The notes below the pieces were generated by a model, which was not told where the DNA came from, made no database searches, and saw nothing but the letters and a program-made list of their open reading frames with translations. DNA of 64,000 bases from positions 2,294,001 through 2,358,000 of the forward strand of contig NC_013061.1 in the NCBI RefSeq assembly GCF_000023825.1, read 5' to 3'. The stretch comes from Pedobacter heparinus DSM 2366 (GTDB lineage Bacteria; Bacteroidota; Bacteroidia; Sphingobacteriales; Sphingobacteriaceae). The position numbers and the translations under genes are program-made. This document shows, one piece after another, positions 44,948 to 56,100 of the stretch (positions are counted from its first letter, which is position 1; each line of letters begins with the position of its first letter).

Positions 44948-45166
44948 CGTAATAAGTCAGGTCAAAATTATCCAATATATAAAATAAGATCTTGTTTAAG
45001 GTGTTTACAAAACTATGGCTCTAAGCTAAATAATTATAACATGAGTTGTTAAAATTTAAGAAAATTAATTTGACGTATTGCAACTTGATTTGTATGCTGT
45101 TATAAAAGTATTTGTCTTGAAGGATTTTAACGAAATTTAAAAAACATATATTTACATTTACAGAAA

Positions 45167-46078
45167 ATGAAAACAACTTCTATTGTCACTGTAAATTTTA
45201 ACCAGCCCCAGGTAACTATTGATTTTCTTAAATCTGTAAAAGTTAACACATCTGCTGAAAAAGTAGAGGTCATTTTGGTTGATAATGGGAGCAGGGAGGA
45301 CCATGAAGAGGCTTATAAAGCAGTTTACCCCGAGCTGGTTTACATCAGATCGGCTGTAAACCTTGGTTTCGCCGGTGGCAACAACCTGGGAATTAAAGTG
45401 GCTACAGGCGATTTTCTGCTGCTGTTGAATAACGATACAGAGATTACAGGAAACCTGATTGAAACAATGATTGCTGAGTTTGACAGCCATCCCGAAATAG
45501 GGATCCTGTCACCTTTGCTTTTATATTTCGACCAGCCGGAAACTATACAATATGCTGGTTTTACAGCAATGAATTATTTAACCTGTAGAAACAAGGGTAT
45601 AGGCAATATGGAGATCGACAGCGGGCAATATGATGATGATAGCAGGGAAACAGGGTTTTGCCATGGTGCTGCTATGATGTGCCGTAAATCAGATCTGGAA
45701 ACCGTTGGCCTGATGGCGGAGCATTTCTTTTTGTACTATGAAGAATTGGATTGGTGTGAACACTTTAAAAAGGCGGGGAGAAAGATCTGGTTTACCGGAA
45801 AAGCTAAAGTTTATCACAAAGAATCGATCAGTGTTGGAAAAGAGAGTAGCATCAAAACCTATTTTATGACGCGTAACCGGATGCTTTTTATCAGAAGAAA
45901 TACGGGCTTGCTTAATACAGTATTGTTTAGCATCTATTACCTGCTGTTTGCCTCTACCAAGCAGATTGTTGTTTACCTTTTAAATGGCCGGACAGATTTA
46001 ATACCCTGGGTTTTTAAAGGAATACTTTGGAATTTTACCAATTCAAAAAATAGCCATAAACTTGGCTTTAAAATATAA
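45167..46078 (+). CDS. Family 2 glycosyltransferase (rhamnosyltransferase-like)
   Basis: The 303-residue protein resembles the WbbL/rhamnosyltransferase branch of GT2: 'TSIVTVNFNQPQVTIDFLKSV', 'VILVDNGSRED', 'LLLNNDTEITGNLIETMI' (metal site NND), 'FCHGAAMMCRKSDLETVGLM' and 'FFLYYEELDWCEHFKKAG'. The C-terminal region carries one hydrophobic stretch ('TVLFSIYYLLFASTKQIVVYLL') that may associate with the membrane. It is directly followed by a second, membrane-embedded GT2 gene (three-base gap). Confidence 0.9.
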   Translation: MKTTSIVTVNFNQPQVTIDFLKSVKVNTSAEKVEVILVDNGSREDHEEAYKAVYPELVYIRSAVNLGFAGGNNLGIKVATGDFLLLLNNDTEITGNLIETMIAEFDSHPEIGILSPLLLYFDQPETIQYAGFTAMNYLTCRNKGIGNMEIDSGQYDDDSRETGFCHGAAMMCRKSDLETVGLMAEHFFLYYEELDWCEHFKKAGRKIWFTGKAKVYHKESISVGKESSIKTYFMTRNRMLFIRRNTGLLNTVLFSIYYLLFASTKQIVVYLLNGRTDLIPWVFKGILWNFTNSKNSHKLGFKI

Positions 46079-46081
46079 AAT

Positions 46082-47263
46082 ATGATTATAGCTTTCTGGA
46101 TTTGCCTCTTCATTATCATTTACACTTTTATTGGATATGGTCTTGTTTTGTTCTTTCTGGTTAAAATTAAAAGAATATTCACAAAACCACAGGTTTTTAT
46201 ACCTGTACCAGATGATCTTCCTAATGTTACCTTGTTAATAGCCGCCTATAATGAGGAGGACATTATTGCCGACAAGGTAAATAATACATTGGAACTGAAT
46301 TATCCAAAAGACAGATTACAGATTGTCTTTATTACGGACGGTTCCAGTGACCGCACGGTTGAACGGTTAAGAAATAGGGAGGGCATTACTTTGTTGCATG
46401 AAGATACACGCGCTGGAAAAATGGCAGCCATTAAACGGGCCATACCTTTTATCAATGGAGACATCACTGTATTTACAGATGCAAATACCTTTTTAAATAA
46501 AGATGCCATCCTTGAGTTGGTAAAACACTATCAGAACAATAAAGTTGGTGCAGTGGCTGGCGAAAAAAGAATTTTGGTGGAAGATAAAGCCGATGCCAGT
46601 TCGGCAGGAGAAGGCTTTTACTGGAAATACGAATCAGCACTTAAAAAGTGGGACTATGAGCTATATTCTAATGTAGGAGCTGCCGGAGAATTATTTAGCA
46701 TCAGAACAGCATTGTATCAGCCTGTTGAATCGGATACCATTATTGACGACCATATGATTGCCATGCGAATTGCTGAAAAAGGTTATGTTATTGCCTACGA
46801 ACCCAATGCTTATGCCATGGAAACAGCCTCGGCAAATACCAAAGAAGAATTAAAAAGAAAAATAAGAATAGCAGCGGGAGGCATTCAGTCCATCTTAAGA
46901 CTAAAGAAAGCAGCAAATCCGCTTTATTATCCTGTGCTCACATTTCAATATATCAGTCACAGGGTTTTAAGATGGACGGTTACCCCAATTTTGCTTGTAG
47001 TCACTTTTCTGTTGAATGGTTTAATTGTGTTAAATGGTGACAGAGGGATTTATCTGGTTATCTTTGGTGCCCAGGTTGTGTTTTACGTCCTGGGCCTGAC
47101 GGGGATGATCTTTGAAAGAAGGAACATTAGAATCAAAAGTTTCTTCATCCCATATTATTTTTGTGTAATGAATTATGCAGTAATTGCTGGAGCCATCAGA
47201 TATTTTAAAAGACAACAAAGCGCGGCATGGGAAAAATCTGAAAGAAAAACAGCTCAAACCTGA
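46082..47263 (+). CDS. Membrane-bound processive-type family 2 glycosyltransferase
   Basis: The 393-residue protein has one N-terminal membrane helix, a cytoplasmic GT-A domain ('VTLLIAAYNEEDIIADKV', 'VFITDGSSDRT', 'ITVFTDANTFL', and 'DDHMIAMRIAEKGYVI'), and about three C-terminal helices, the layout of cellulose synthase/IcaA-like enzymes. The QxxRW motif of processive synthases appears altered: 'SHRVLRW' is present without a clear Q two residues before. It may polymerise or extend a membrane-linked glycan. Its end overlaps the end of the convergent phosphopantetheinyl transferase gene by 10 bases. Confidence 0.88.
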   Translation: MIIAFWICLFIIIYTFIGYGLVLFFLVKIKRIFTKPQVFIPVPDDLPNVTLLIAAYNEEDIIADKVNNTLELNYPKDRLQIVFITDGSSDRTVERLRNREGITLLHEDTRAGKMAAIKRAIPFINGDITVFTDANTFLNKDAILELVKHYQNNKVGAVAGEKRILVEDKADASSAGEGFYWKYESALKKWDYELYSNVGAAGELFSIRTALYQPVESDTIIDDHMIAMRIAEKGYVIAYEPNAYAMETASANTKEELKRKIRIAAGGIQSILRLKKAANPLYYPVLTFQYISHRVLRWTVTPILLVVTFLLNGLIVLNGDRGIYLVIFGAQVVFYVLGLTGMIFERRNIRIKSFFIPYYFCVMNYAVIAGAIRYFKRQQSAAWEKSERKTAQT

Positions 47264-47946
47264 TATTCCCAATAATTAAACCGATCTGTTTCTGCGGAAA
47301 AGGCCAGACTGACCACTATCCGGTTGTCGTCATTGAAGCTTACAATGTTAAAATCAGTATTGTTCCTGTGGACTTTATTTATTAAAGAGGGAATGTGTTC
47401 AAATGTATTATTTATGCCTTCTCCTGTAGCTTTAATCAATGCTTCTTTCCTGGTCCAGAGCAAATAAAAATGTTGTAAGGGATTATCACTTTCAGTTACG
47501 AATTCAATTTCCTCTTTATTAAAACAATTGTTCAAAACGTCAGTATACTTAAAAACGGTATTTACATATTCAACATCTATTCCAATATCGGCACTGCTAA
47601 CAGCGATAAAAACGTATTTGGAAGTATGTGCAATGTTAAAATTTATACCATGTACCATTGGTTTACCGTTAGCTGCTTTATGAAATTTCAATTCTTCAGG
47701 TTTAATACGTAGAAAATCTGCTACTATTAGCTTTGAGAGGTGTTTGCCAACCACATAGTTTTTTTTATCAGCTGCAAGTCTGAACCTTAAAGCCTTTTGC
47801 TGTTCATCTAAAGTCAGCAAGAAATCCCGATTAATTTTGTCAAAGTACAATTCAGCATCTATTTTAAAAATATGGCTCTCCCTCTCCAAAAATAGGGCAT
47901 GACCATGGTAACTATGCCAATCCAGATGTTTTATAGATGGATTCAC
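47254..47946 (-). CDS. 4'-phosphopantetheinyl transferase (Sfp-type)
   Basis: The 230-residue enzyme has the Sfp signature: 'FNIAHTSKYVFIAVS', 'IGIDVEYVN' with D124 and E126 as magnesium ligands, and 'WTRKEALIKATGEGI' with W164, K167 and E168. It transfers the phosphopantetheine arm from coenzyme A to carrier-domain serines. It starts seven bases after the NRPS stop codon, so it is the last gene of the three-gene biosynthetic operon and supplies the activation needed by the three carrier domains upstream. Confidence 0.93.
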   Translation of the reverse strand: MNPSIKHLDWHSYHGHALFLERESHIFKIDAELYFDKINRDFLLTLDEQQKALRFRLAADKKNYVVGKHLSKLIVADFLRIKPEELKFHKAANGKPMVHGINFNIAHTSKYVFIAVSSADIGIDVEYVNTVFKYTDVLNNCFNKEEIEFVTESDNPLQHFYLLWTRKEALIKATGEGINNTFEHIPSLINKVHRNNTDFNIVSFNDDNRIVVSLAFSAETDRFNYWEYQV

Positions 47947-47953
47947 CTTATTG

Positions 47954-50900
47954 TTAAATCTTATTTAATGTTTCCTGTAATATCCTGGCAAATTCTATAT
48001 CGTTTGGATGGGCAAGCATGGTAATGTGATCACCCGGGATGTTCATGACGTCAACCCCTTTTTTGGCAAATTTTTTCCAGCCAAGATGTATTGGGTCATC
48101 TATATAATAGAGCCTTTTATTTACACTAAACAGGCTAACCTTGATATCAGCAGGAACAAGTCTGTAATTCCTGTGGGCTATATTATAACTTTTATAAATG
48201 TCTTTTTCTTTCTGTGATATCTGTTCATTTACGCCTTCGAAATTATTGGGTTTAAGAAAGTTTAATTTGTATTTCACATAATTTAACTGATAGGAGAAAG
48301 TTTCGTAAGGATATTTAATGAACGATTTGATCACGAAAGGAAACTTTTTAAATTGACGTATTATTTTCCTCGCCAAAATACTTCTGGTACTGGCAAAATT
48401 TTCATTGTTTCCTGCATAACAGTCAACTATCCCAACAAATTTTACCTGCCGACCCATAGCTATCAGCTGGCGTGCCATTTCGAAGGCAATTGTTCCGCCT
48501 GAAGAATAACCCGTTAAACAATATGGCCCTTCCGGATTAGATTCAATCATCTCCGATATGTATAAAGCAGCTATTTCCTCAATGGTATACAATAGTGGGC
48601 TTGGCTTGCTCAATCCTGCAGCCTGTAATCCATAAACTGGTTGCTCAGCATCAAGGTAGCCACTTATAAATTTAAACAAGAGAATGTTAAGACCTGCACC
48701 ATGTATCAAATATATAGGGTCTTTAGTACCAGTCGGCTTGATCGGTACCAGGGCACCTAACTTTTCTTCTTCATTTGATTCAATTTTTTTTGCCAGTTTA
48801 TTAATAGTTGAATTTTCAAAAAGAACGGCAAGGGGAAGACGTTTACCCGTTTCTTTTTCTATGGCTGACATCACTTTTACTGCCAGTAATGAATGCCCGC
48901 CCAGTTCAAAAAAATCATCTTCCAGACCAATATAATCCATTTCTAAAACGCTCTGCCAGATGCTCAGAATGACTTGTTCATACCTGTTTAATTCCTTTAG
49001 GTCTGTTTGCAGAACAGCGTTAGATTTGATCTGGGGTTGTGGTAGGGCATTTTTGTCAATTTTATTGTTCGGGGTTAAAGGAAAGCTTTTTAACACGACA
49101 TAATCAACTGGTACCATATAATCTGGTAGATGTTGTCTCAAATTAATGGTCCAGTTCTCGGTGATAGTTTTAGGGATCTGTATTTGACTGGCATTTTGAG
49201 GATTCCTTGCGAAATCAGCAAGTTTTCGATTTGATAAAAATTCGCCAGAGGTATATTCAGGTAAGATCTGATCCAGTTGTGACGGGATAAAGATCACATC
49301 GAAATTTCCATCGGTACCATCTGTGCTCCATCTTACATGTGTTTGATAAGCCAGCTCAGCGCCCAAATTCCAAAAAAGTTCAGGGTCAAGGCCATCGTCA
49401 ATTATGGCTAGCCTGTTTTTTATGGTCTTCATGTCAACAGCTTCCCCTTTGTTCATCCACTGATACAAAGTGAAGTCTTTAGCGGTCCGTTTATTTAAAA
49501 TGTTTTTTACCTCAAAAATTTTGTTTTCATTCGATCTTAGAAGTTCTTCAAGTGTTGTTAAACTTTTAATCTCATCCCATGATAAGCTTAATGCCGGCTT
49601 TTCAGATTTATGTGTTGAATTTACATAGATCCAGATGTCATAGTGATATTTAACGGTTTCATTTAACCTAGTTCCTCTTCGCAACTGTACATCAACTCCG
49701 GTAATTGAAGGTATCAATGCTTTAAGAAGGTAAAAAAATCCAGGATCAGCAGTAAATTCATCTTCAATCTTTACCCGGTGCTGAACGATCTCCTTAAAAT
49801 CGGCGAGAGTGGTGGTATCTTTCGACCGGGGTAAGTGATCTATGGCATGACACATTTCCAATGAATTTTTTCCTTGCATGTCACCTATAAATAGACAACC
49901 TCCATCATTGATCCTCTTTACAGACTCTTCAATAACTTTTAGAAAATATTTGCTGTCAGGAAAATACTGGGCCACACTATGGATGATGATAAGATCAAAC
50001 TTCGCATCGCCAATACTGCTAAAATCATCTGCTGTGGCAACCCGAGCGGTAACATTTTTCCATTTTTCAGATTCAGCATTTATTGTTTGTTGCAAGCTCT
50101 CTATTGCCGTTTCAGCATAGTCTGTAGCGACATAAGAGGAGGCGCCAGGCGCAATTTCAAACATCAGTTGCCCGCCTCCGCTGCCAATTTCCAAAATATG
50201 TTGAGCTTTAAGCTTGTTGATCCGGTTTACCGAGGCCCTTAGCCATTCTTCAGATTGTTTCAAAAAATCTTCACTGTTTTCCAGTTGTTTGAAAAACTTA
50301 CTGTCCATGTCTTCTTCAACAGAAGATTGTGTGCCATTAGATTGCACTTCCATATTATAAATGGTGTCCCATCTATCTTTCCAGGACAAACTATCGACAG
50401 TTCCAACTCCATCTTCTAAAACTACATATCCAACCAAACGTTTGTCGGATCTGCTATCTTCCCTTGCAATCACTACGGCCTGTTTGACATCATCCTGAGC
50501 AGATAAAACGGACTCAATTTCTCCTAATTCTATTCTGTGCCCCCGGATTTTAACCTGCTGGTCAATCCTTCCCAAACATTGTATCTCTCCATTTGCCAGA
50601 CGGATTCCGAGATCACCAGTCCGGTATACTTTGGAGCCCGGATGCCCGGAAAAAGTGTCATTGATGAATTTCTCATCACTTAGTTCAGGCCTGTTTAAAT
50701 AGCCGGCAGCAACGCCATCCCCTCCAATTAAAATTTCGCCCGAGGCACCTATAGCTACCTCTTGATTATGTTCATCAACTATATAAATCTGCGTATTGTT
50801 GATGGGTAAACCAATGGTCAATAGCCCATCGGTAGGTTTAATTTTTTTTATGGTAGACCAAATGGTTGTTTCTGTTGGTCCATACATATTCCATAATTCA

Positions 50901-53176
50901 TCACAGCGGGCCATTATTTTTTCGGAGAGATCCTTAGGCAAGGCTTCTCCTCCACACAATACCTTCGGCAGATCTCCTCTTTTCCATCCGGCGTCAATCA
51001 TCATTTGCCAGGTTGATGGCGTGGCCTGCATTAGGTTTATTTTTTTTGACTTTAATATATTTAGCAATAGCCGTCCGTCACGTGTGCTCTCCTGATCAGC
51101 AATGACCACTTCAGCACCTGTAATCAATGGCAGGTATAATTCCAGGCCGGCAATGTCGAATGAAATGGTGGTAATGGCCAATAAACTGTCATTAGCTGAT
51201 ATTCCTGGTTCATTTTGCATGCTCACTAAAAAATTAGCCAGGTTATGATGCGTTACCTTTACACCCTTAGGTTTTCCTGTTGATCCCGAAGTATATAATA
51301 TGTAGGCAAGGTCATTGCCACCTAATTCTATAGTGCGAGATACTTCTTCAAACTTGTCCAGTTGCGACCAGATTTCTTCGATTATAAATTCACTGGCTTC
51401 CGTCTTGTATTTTTGCTGATAGGATTTATTGGTGATCAATACTTTAGTAGCAGCATCCTGCAACATAAATTCGATTCTTTCATGCGGATAAGACGGGTCC
51501 AGGGGAATATAGGCAGCGCCCGCCTTGAGTATACCCAACAAAAACACCAGCATTTCCATCGATCTATCCACGCAGAGTCCAACAGTATCCCCGGGTTTAA
51601 CACCTTTATCAAGCAGATAGGAGGCTAACTGGTTGGTTTTTTTCCAAAGTTGCTGATAACTCATGCTTTTACTGCTGAAGCTGACAGCTGTATTTTCCGG
51701 ATACCTTTTTGCGGCTTCCATAACCAGCTCGTTTATGTTTTGGTTTACATGCCTTTGTACATTTACCGGAGGTTTTATAATTTGGTTTTGTTGCTCCGGT
51801 ATACCTGTTAAAAGAGCAATGGTACTTTCCGGACTTTTTACGATTTTTTCGAGAATTGAGCGGTATTCTTTATGAAAACTTTCAATGGTCTTCTCGTCAA
51901 ATAAATCTGTGTTATAAGACCATTCGAGTAGGATGCCATTTTTAGAACCAGTTGCATTGAGATAAATCTCAAAATTTTCATACGACCTGGGGTTACTGAA
52001 TAAAGCATGCTGCAGTTCATCAAATGATACAGCCTGATCCATTCCCATGTCAATATTAAATATTACCGGTACCAAAGTAACCCTTGAACTGTCTCTGGGT
52101 ATATATAATTTCTTTATCAATTCACCAAAGGTCAGTCTCTGATGATCATAAGCATCAAGTATTTCGCCTTTACGCTTTTTTAAATAATCAGAAAAAGACT
52201 GTGCCGGCTCTATATGTGTTTTGAGTGGCAATAAATTGACGCAATGCCCAACCACATTGTATAAACCACTTGCTGACTGTCCTGAAGCGGGCAGACCTAC
52301 CACAATGTCCTGCTCTCTGGTTCTGCTGTACAATAATATTTCAAAAGCAGCCAGTAAGGTGGTAACCAGGCTGGCACCCGCCTTGGCGCCAGTATTTTTT
52401 ATCTGCGTTAAAAGTGTTCCGGTTAAAGGATGGTCAATTCGTTTTGCTTTATATGATCTGGGCGCTAATCTTGGGCGATCTGTTGGCAGATCTACCATCG
52501 GAATTTTGCCTTTATATTGGTTTAGCCAGTACGTTTCAGTTTTTTGATAAGACTGACTTAATTTAAAACGGGCTTGTTCAGTCGCGTAGTCACTGATTTG
52601 ATAAGGCTTAGCAAGAAAAATTTCTTCCCCTTTTAAATAGCTGTTATACATTTTGCTGAGGTCTTCCAGCATAATGCCGGTAGACCAGCCGTCACCAATG
52701 ATATGATGCTTTATAATGGTAAAGTAATGCGTATTTTCATTCAATTTATGAAGCAGTACTTTAAAAAGAGGGCCTTCCTTTAAATCGAGTGGTGTATTTA
52801 CTGCCTTTTGTATTACCGCATTTAATTGTTTCCGTTGGTTTGCTTCATCCGGATTGGTAATATCCTCCAACGCAAACTCCATATTCCAGTTTTTATAAAT
52901 GATTAGTTTTTCTCCATCCGGACTTACAGTAGACCTGAGTGCTTCGTGGCGTAAAATCAGGTTTTTTATTGCTTTGCTAAAACAATCGAAATCAAATCTG
53001 CCATTAAATTCCAGAGAAACAGATTCGTTGTAAGATAAATTAGCTTCTTCTCCGCCCAAGATACAGGAAACCCATATTTCTCGCTGAGAATCATTTGTAA
53101 AAGTAATTTTCTCTATCACTTTTCCCTCTTCAAAGGGGTTAAAGTCAATAGGCTTAAGAACAGGTATATTGCTCAT
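47954..53176 (-). CDS. NRPS module C-A(MT)-T-TE, predicted to use glycine
   Basis: This 1740-residue protein contains, in order: a condensation domain (HHIIGDG at 157-163); an adenylation domain with 'YILYTSGSTGKPKG' near 625-638 and 'MYGPTETTIW' at 764-773; a methyltransferase inserted after the A8 motif (SAM loop ILEIGSGGGQ at 994-1003); A10 'PNNKIDKNALP'; a carrier domain with Ser1429 in LGGHSLL; and a thioesterase with Ser1559 in GYSSGG. The specificity residues read D-I-L-Q-L-G-M-I-W, agreeing with the glycine code. Methyltransferases placed here usually N-methylate, so sarcosine is inferred. It should receive the chain from the protein encoded 15 bases upstream and release the product. 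Confidence 0.92.
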   Translation of the reverse strand: MSNIPVLKPIDFNPFEEGKVIEKITFTNDSQREIWVSCILGGEEANLSYNESVSLEFNGRFDFDCFSKAIKNLILRHEALRSTVSPDGEKLIIYKNWNMEFALEDITNPDEANQRKQLNAVIQKAVNTPLDLKEGPLFKVLLHKLNENTHYFTIIKHHIIGDGWSTGIMLEDLSKMYNSYLKGEEIFLAKPYQISDYATEQARFKLSQSYQKTETYWLNQYKGKIPMVDLPTDRPRLAPRSYKAKRIDHPLTGTLLTQIKNTGAKAGASLVTTLLAAFEILLYSRTREQDIVVGLPASGQSASGLYNVVGHCVNLLPLKTHIEPAQSFSDYLKKRKGEILDAYDHQRLTFGELIKKLYIPRDSSRVTLVPVIFNIDMGMDQAVSFDELQHALFSNPRSYENFEIYLNATGSKNGILLEWSYNTDLFDEKTIESFHKEYRSILEKIVKSPESTIALLTGIPEQQNQIIKPPVNVQRHVNQNINELVMEAAKRYPENTAVSFSSKSMSYQQLWKKTNQLASYLLDKGVKPGDTVGLCVDRSMEMLVFLLGILKAGAAYIPLDPSYPHERIEFMLQDAATKVLITNKSYQQKYKTEASEFIIEEIWSQLDKFEEVSRTIELGGNDLAYILYTSGSTGKPKGVKVTHHNLANFLVSMQNEPGISANDSLLAITTISFDIAGLELYLPLITGAEVVIADQESTRDGRLLLNILKSKKINLMQATPSTWQMMIDAGWKRGDLPKVLCGGEALPKDLSEKIMARCDELWNMYGPTETTIWSTIKKIKPTDGLLTIGLPINNTQIYIVDEHNQEVAIGASGEILIGGDGVAAGYLNRPELSDEKFINDTFSGHPGSKVYRTGDLGIRLANGEIQCLGRIDQQVKIRGHRIELGEIESVLSAQDDVKQAVVIAREDSRSDKRLVGYVVLEDGVGTVDSLSWKDRWDTIYNMEVQSNGTQSSVEEDMDSKFFKQLENSEDFLKQSEEWLRASVNRINKLKAQHILEIGSGGGQLMFEIAPGASSYVATDYAETAIESLQQTINAESEKWKNVTARVATADDFSSIGDAKFDLIIIHSVAQYFPDSKYFLKVIEESVKRINDGGCLFIGDMQGKNSLEMCHAIDHLPRSKDTTTLADFKEIVQHRVKIEDEFTADPGFFYLLKALIPSITGVDVQLRRGTRLNETVKYHYDIWIYVNSTHKSEKPALSLSWDEIKSLTTLEELLRSNENKIFEVKNILNKRTAKDFTLYQWMNKGEAVDMKTIKNRLAIIDDGLDPELFWNLGAELAYQTHVRWSTDGTDGNFDVIFIPSQLDQILPEYTSGEFLSNRKLADFARNPQNASQIQIPKTITENWTINLRQHLPDYMVPVDYVVLKSFPLTPNNKIDKNALPQPQIKSNAVLQTDLKELNRYEQVILSIWQSVLEMDYIGLEDDFFELGGHSLLAVKVMSAIEKETGKRLPLAVLFENSTINKLAKKIESNEEEKLGALVPIKPTGTKDPIYLIHGAGLNILLFKFISGYLDAEQPVYGLQAAGLSKPSPLLYTIEEIAALYISEMIESNPEGPYCLTGYSSGGTIAFEMARQLIAMGRQVKFVGIVDCYAGNNENFASTRSILARKIIRQFKKFPFVIKSFIKYPYETFSYQLNYVKYKLNFLKPNNFEGVNEQISQKEKDIYKSYNIAHRNYRLVPADIKVSLFSVNKRLYYIDDPIHLGWKKFAKKGVDVMNIPGDHITMLAHPNDIEFARILQETLNKI

Positions 53177-53191
53177 TTGATTGCTGTTAAT

Positions 53192-56100
53192 TTATATCAC
53201 CTGAAGAAATTCTCCTGGATTTTTCTCATCCTTGATAAACCAGGCAGGATTGCCATCTTTATCTTTACCCAATTTTGCACCTGGGAAGGGGGGGATATTT
53301 AAGTTATTATAATTGGCTATTTCATTGTCGGTTTCAGCTATCTGGTGCTGATATTCGGGAATTAAACCTACGGCTTTAAGTTCCATTAAACTTTCTTCGA
53401 AGCACCTGATGATCGTTTGGATATCTTCTGCAGTATGTGCGGTGGTAAGGAAGCAGGCAAATCCCTCGAGTATATGAATCCCTTTGTAACGCATTAATGT
53501 AAAGAACAGTTCATTATAAGGATATTCCTCAATAAACTTAATCCTCCATAATGAACCATACTGTGCGATGTACATCGGAACATTTAATTTCCTGCATATT
53601 TTATTAATTGCATCGGCAATATATAAGCCGTTTGCATTGAGGTTTTCCTGCAACGCCGGACCTGCTTCTTTCAGGTAAGTTAGCGAGGCTTTGGCAGTAG
53701 CCAATGCCAATGGATGCCTTACAAATGTTCCTGCAAAATACGTAACGCCAACCTCTGGAATTGAGTCATCACCATATTGCCAGAACCCCCCATCCAATGC
53801 ATCCATATATTTTTTCTTACCTGCAATGATTCCTATGGAAATGCCGCCACCCGCTACCTTACCGTAGGTGCCAATATCAGCTTTAATGCCAAAGAGTGCC
53901 TGAACTCCTCCGGGATGAAAGCGAAAGCCAGAAATAACCTCATCAAAAATTAAGACGGTTTCAGCATCCTCAGTAATTTTTCTCAATTTATTAAGAAATT
54001 CAATTGGTTGAAAATCAGCTCGTCTGCTTTGTATCGGTTCAACCAATACTGCAGCAATTTCATGTGCACGTTCTTCAATGATCTGCAAAGATTCTTCTGT
54101 ACCATAATCCAGGATAAGCATATTTTGAACCGCTTCAGGCATGATGCCCGGAGCAGCAGGAAAAGTTTTTAACTTTTTACTTCCCCTAACGATCACCTCA
54201 TCTGCAATGCCATGATAAGAGCCCGTAAAAGCAACGATTATTGATCGCCCTGTAACGGTCCGAGCTATTCGCATTGCACCTAATACAGCTTCTGAACCAG
54301 TGTTGCACAGTGCTGCCCGATCAAAGCTGGTGAATTCACAGATGAGTTTGGATACCTCTCCGGATAATTCATGCTGAGGTCCGATTTCATAACCCTTTTC
54401 AATCTGATCAATTAAAGCATGTTTAATGATGTCTGGCTGATAACCAAGCATATTTGAGCCAAAACCGTTCAAGGCATCGATATATTCGTTATCATCAATA
54501 TCCCATAAACGACTTCCTTTGGATTTGTTGATTACAATTGAATAGACCAGGTCTTTTGTTGCTGGCCTGAATCCTGAAACCACTCTCGGATCGGCCATGT
54601 ACGACCGGTGCTGTTGTGTATAGGCTTTGCTGCCTTTTGTTTTATTGTTGTAACGTACAATTAAATCGTTCAGGTAATTTTGCTGCACTTCATTCAGCGC
54701 TGCTGATTGTCTTTCAATTTTTGCAGCCGCTCCAAATGGTTTTTTAATTTCCAGGCTTTCTTCAGCGGTTAGCTGAGTATTTGCGTTAAACTTTACTATT
54801 GGCTGCTGTACCTGATGGTTGTTATACTGTTCATTTACCGATGGCATCTGGCTGCCTTGCAAAATTGAAACCTGCTTTGCCAATAGCTGCAATTGCTGAC
54901 TGATCAGGTCTAATGCCGTATGGTTGACCGGACCCGCTTGACTGCCATTTAAGTAAACCGGCTGTGCCGTAGTTGGCGGGCCAGGATTCGCCGGCATTGC
55001 CTCAGCAGGTAATTTGGTTGCCAAATAGTCTGCTAAAAGTCCCGTAGTGCTGTATTCCTCATTCAGTTGTCTGAACGTGATCGGCAATGCAAATTGCTTT
55101 TTTAAATTCAGGGCAACCTGTGTGAGCAACAAGGAATCTAACCCCATCTCAATAAAGGTCATTTCAGGGGTGATGTTGCTCATGTCTATGCCTGATGCAT
55201 TTTCCAATAGCTCTTTAATTTTGTCAATTAAAACTTGCTTTCTCATTATTGGGGATGATTTAATATCCTGCTGGACAGTAATCGGTTCAGCAGGTAACAA
55301 TAGGTTTGTAAATTGAACAGGTAAAACCGGGTTTACCCAGTATTGTTTTTTATTGAAAAAATAGGTTGGCAGTCCATTTATCACTGTTCTGTCTTCGTTT
55401 TTATAAAACGAGGTCCAATTTGGCTCTACACCGTTCAGCCAGAGCTGACCTAATGCCTTTAATACTGAATTATAGGAAGACTGCTCATTTTCTCCTTGTT
55501 CCAGCGAGGCAATAACTGCAATCGGCTTACCGGCAGCCTGCTGACGGGTTAAGGTAGCAGCTGAATTGCCAGGGCCAATTTCCACAAATAAATTATAGCC
55601 CTCAGTTAAAAGTTTTTGCGCAGCTGCTCCGAAATTAACGGTTGATCTTAAATGCTTAGCCCAGTAAGTCGGGTTGGTGGCCTCTTCATTAGTTAGCCAT
55701 TCACCTGTTACGGTTGAAACAATTGGAATAAGCGGTTCATTTAGCGTTATGGTTTCCACAAGCGCATTGAACGGTTCAATAACGGGATCCATCATGTGTG
55801 AATGAAACGCATGGCTGGTTGGCAATAAGCGATTAAGTATCCCCATTTCATCCAGTTGAGTAACCAGGTCCGCAATTGCTGTGGTAGTGCCTGCAACAAC
55901 ACTTAAATTTGGACTGTTTACTGCAGCCAGGGCTATCTCATCAGAAAGTAGTGTTTTTACTGTTTCCACATCAGAACGTATAGACAACATACTGCCTTCC
56001 GGTAAACCACTCATCATCTTGCCACGGGAGGCAATTAGTTTCAAGGCATCTGGTAAAGACAGTATCCCAGAAAAATAGGCAGCTACGAATTCGCCTATAC

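Noticed and set aside
52221-52547. 108-residue plus-strand frame inside the NRPS gene
   Set aside because: Antisense shadow of the condensation domain.
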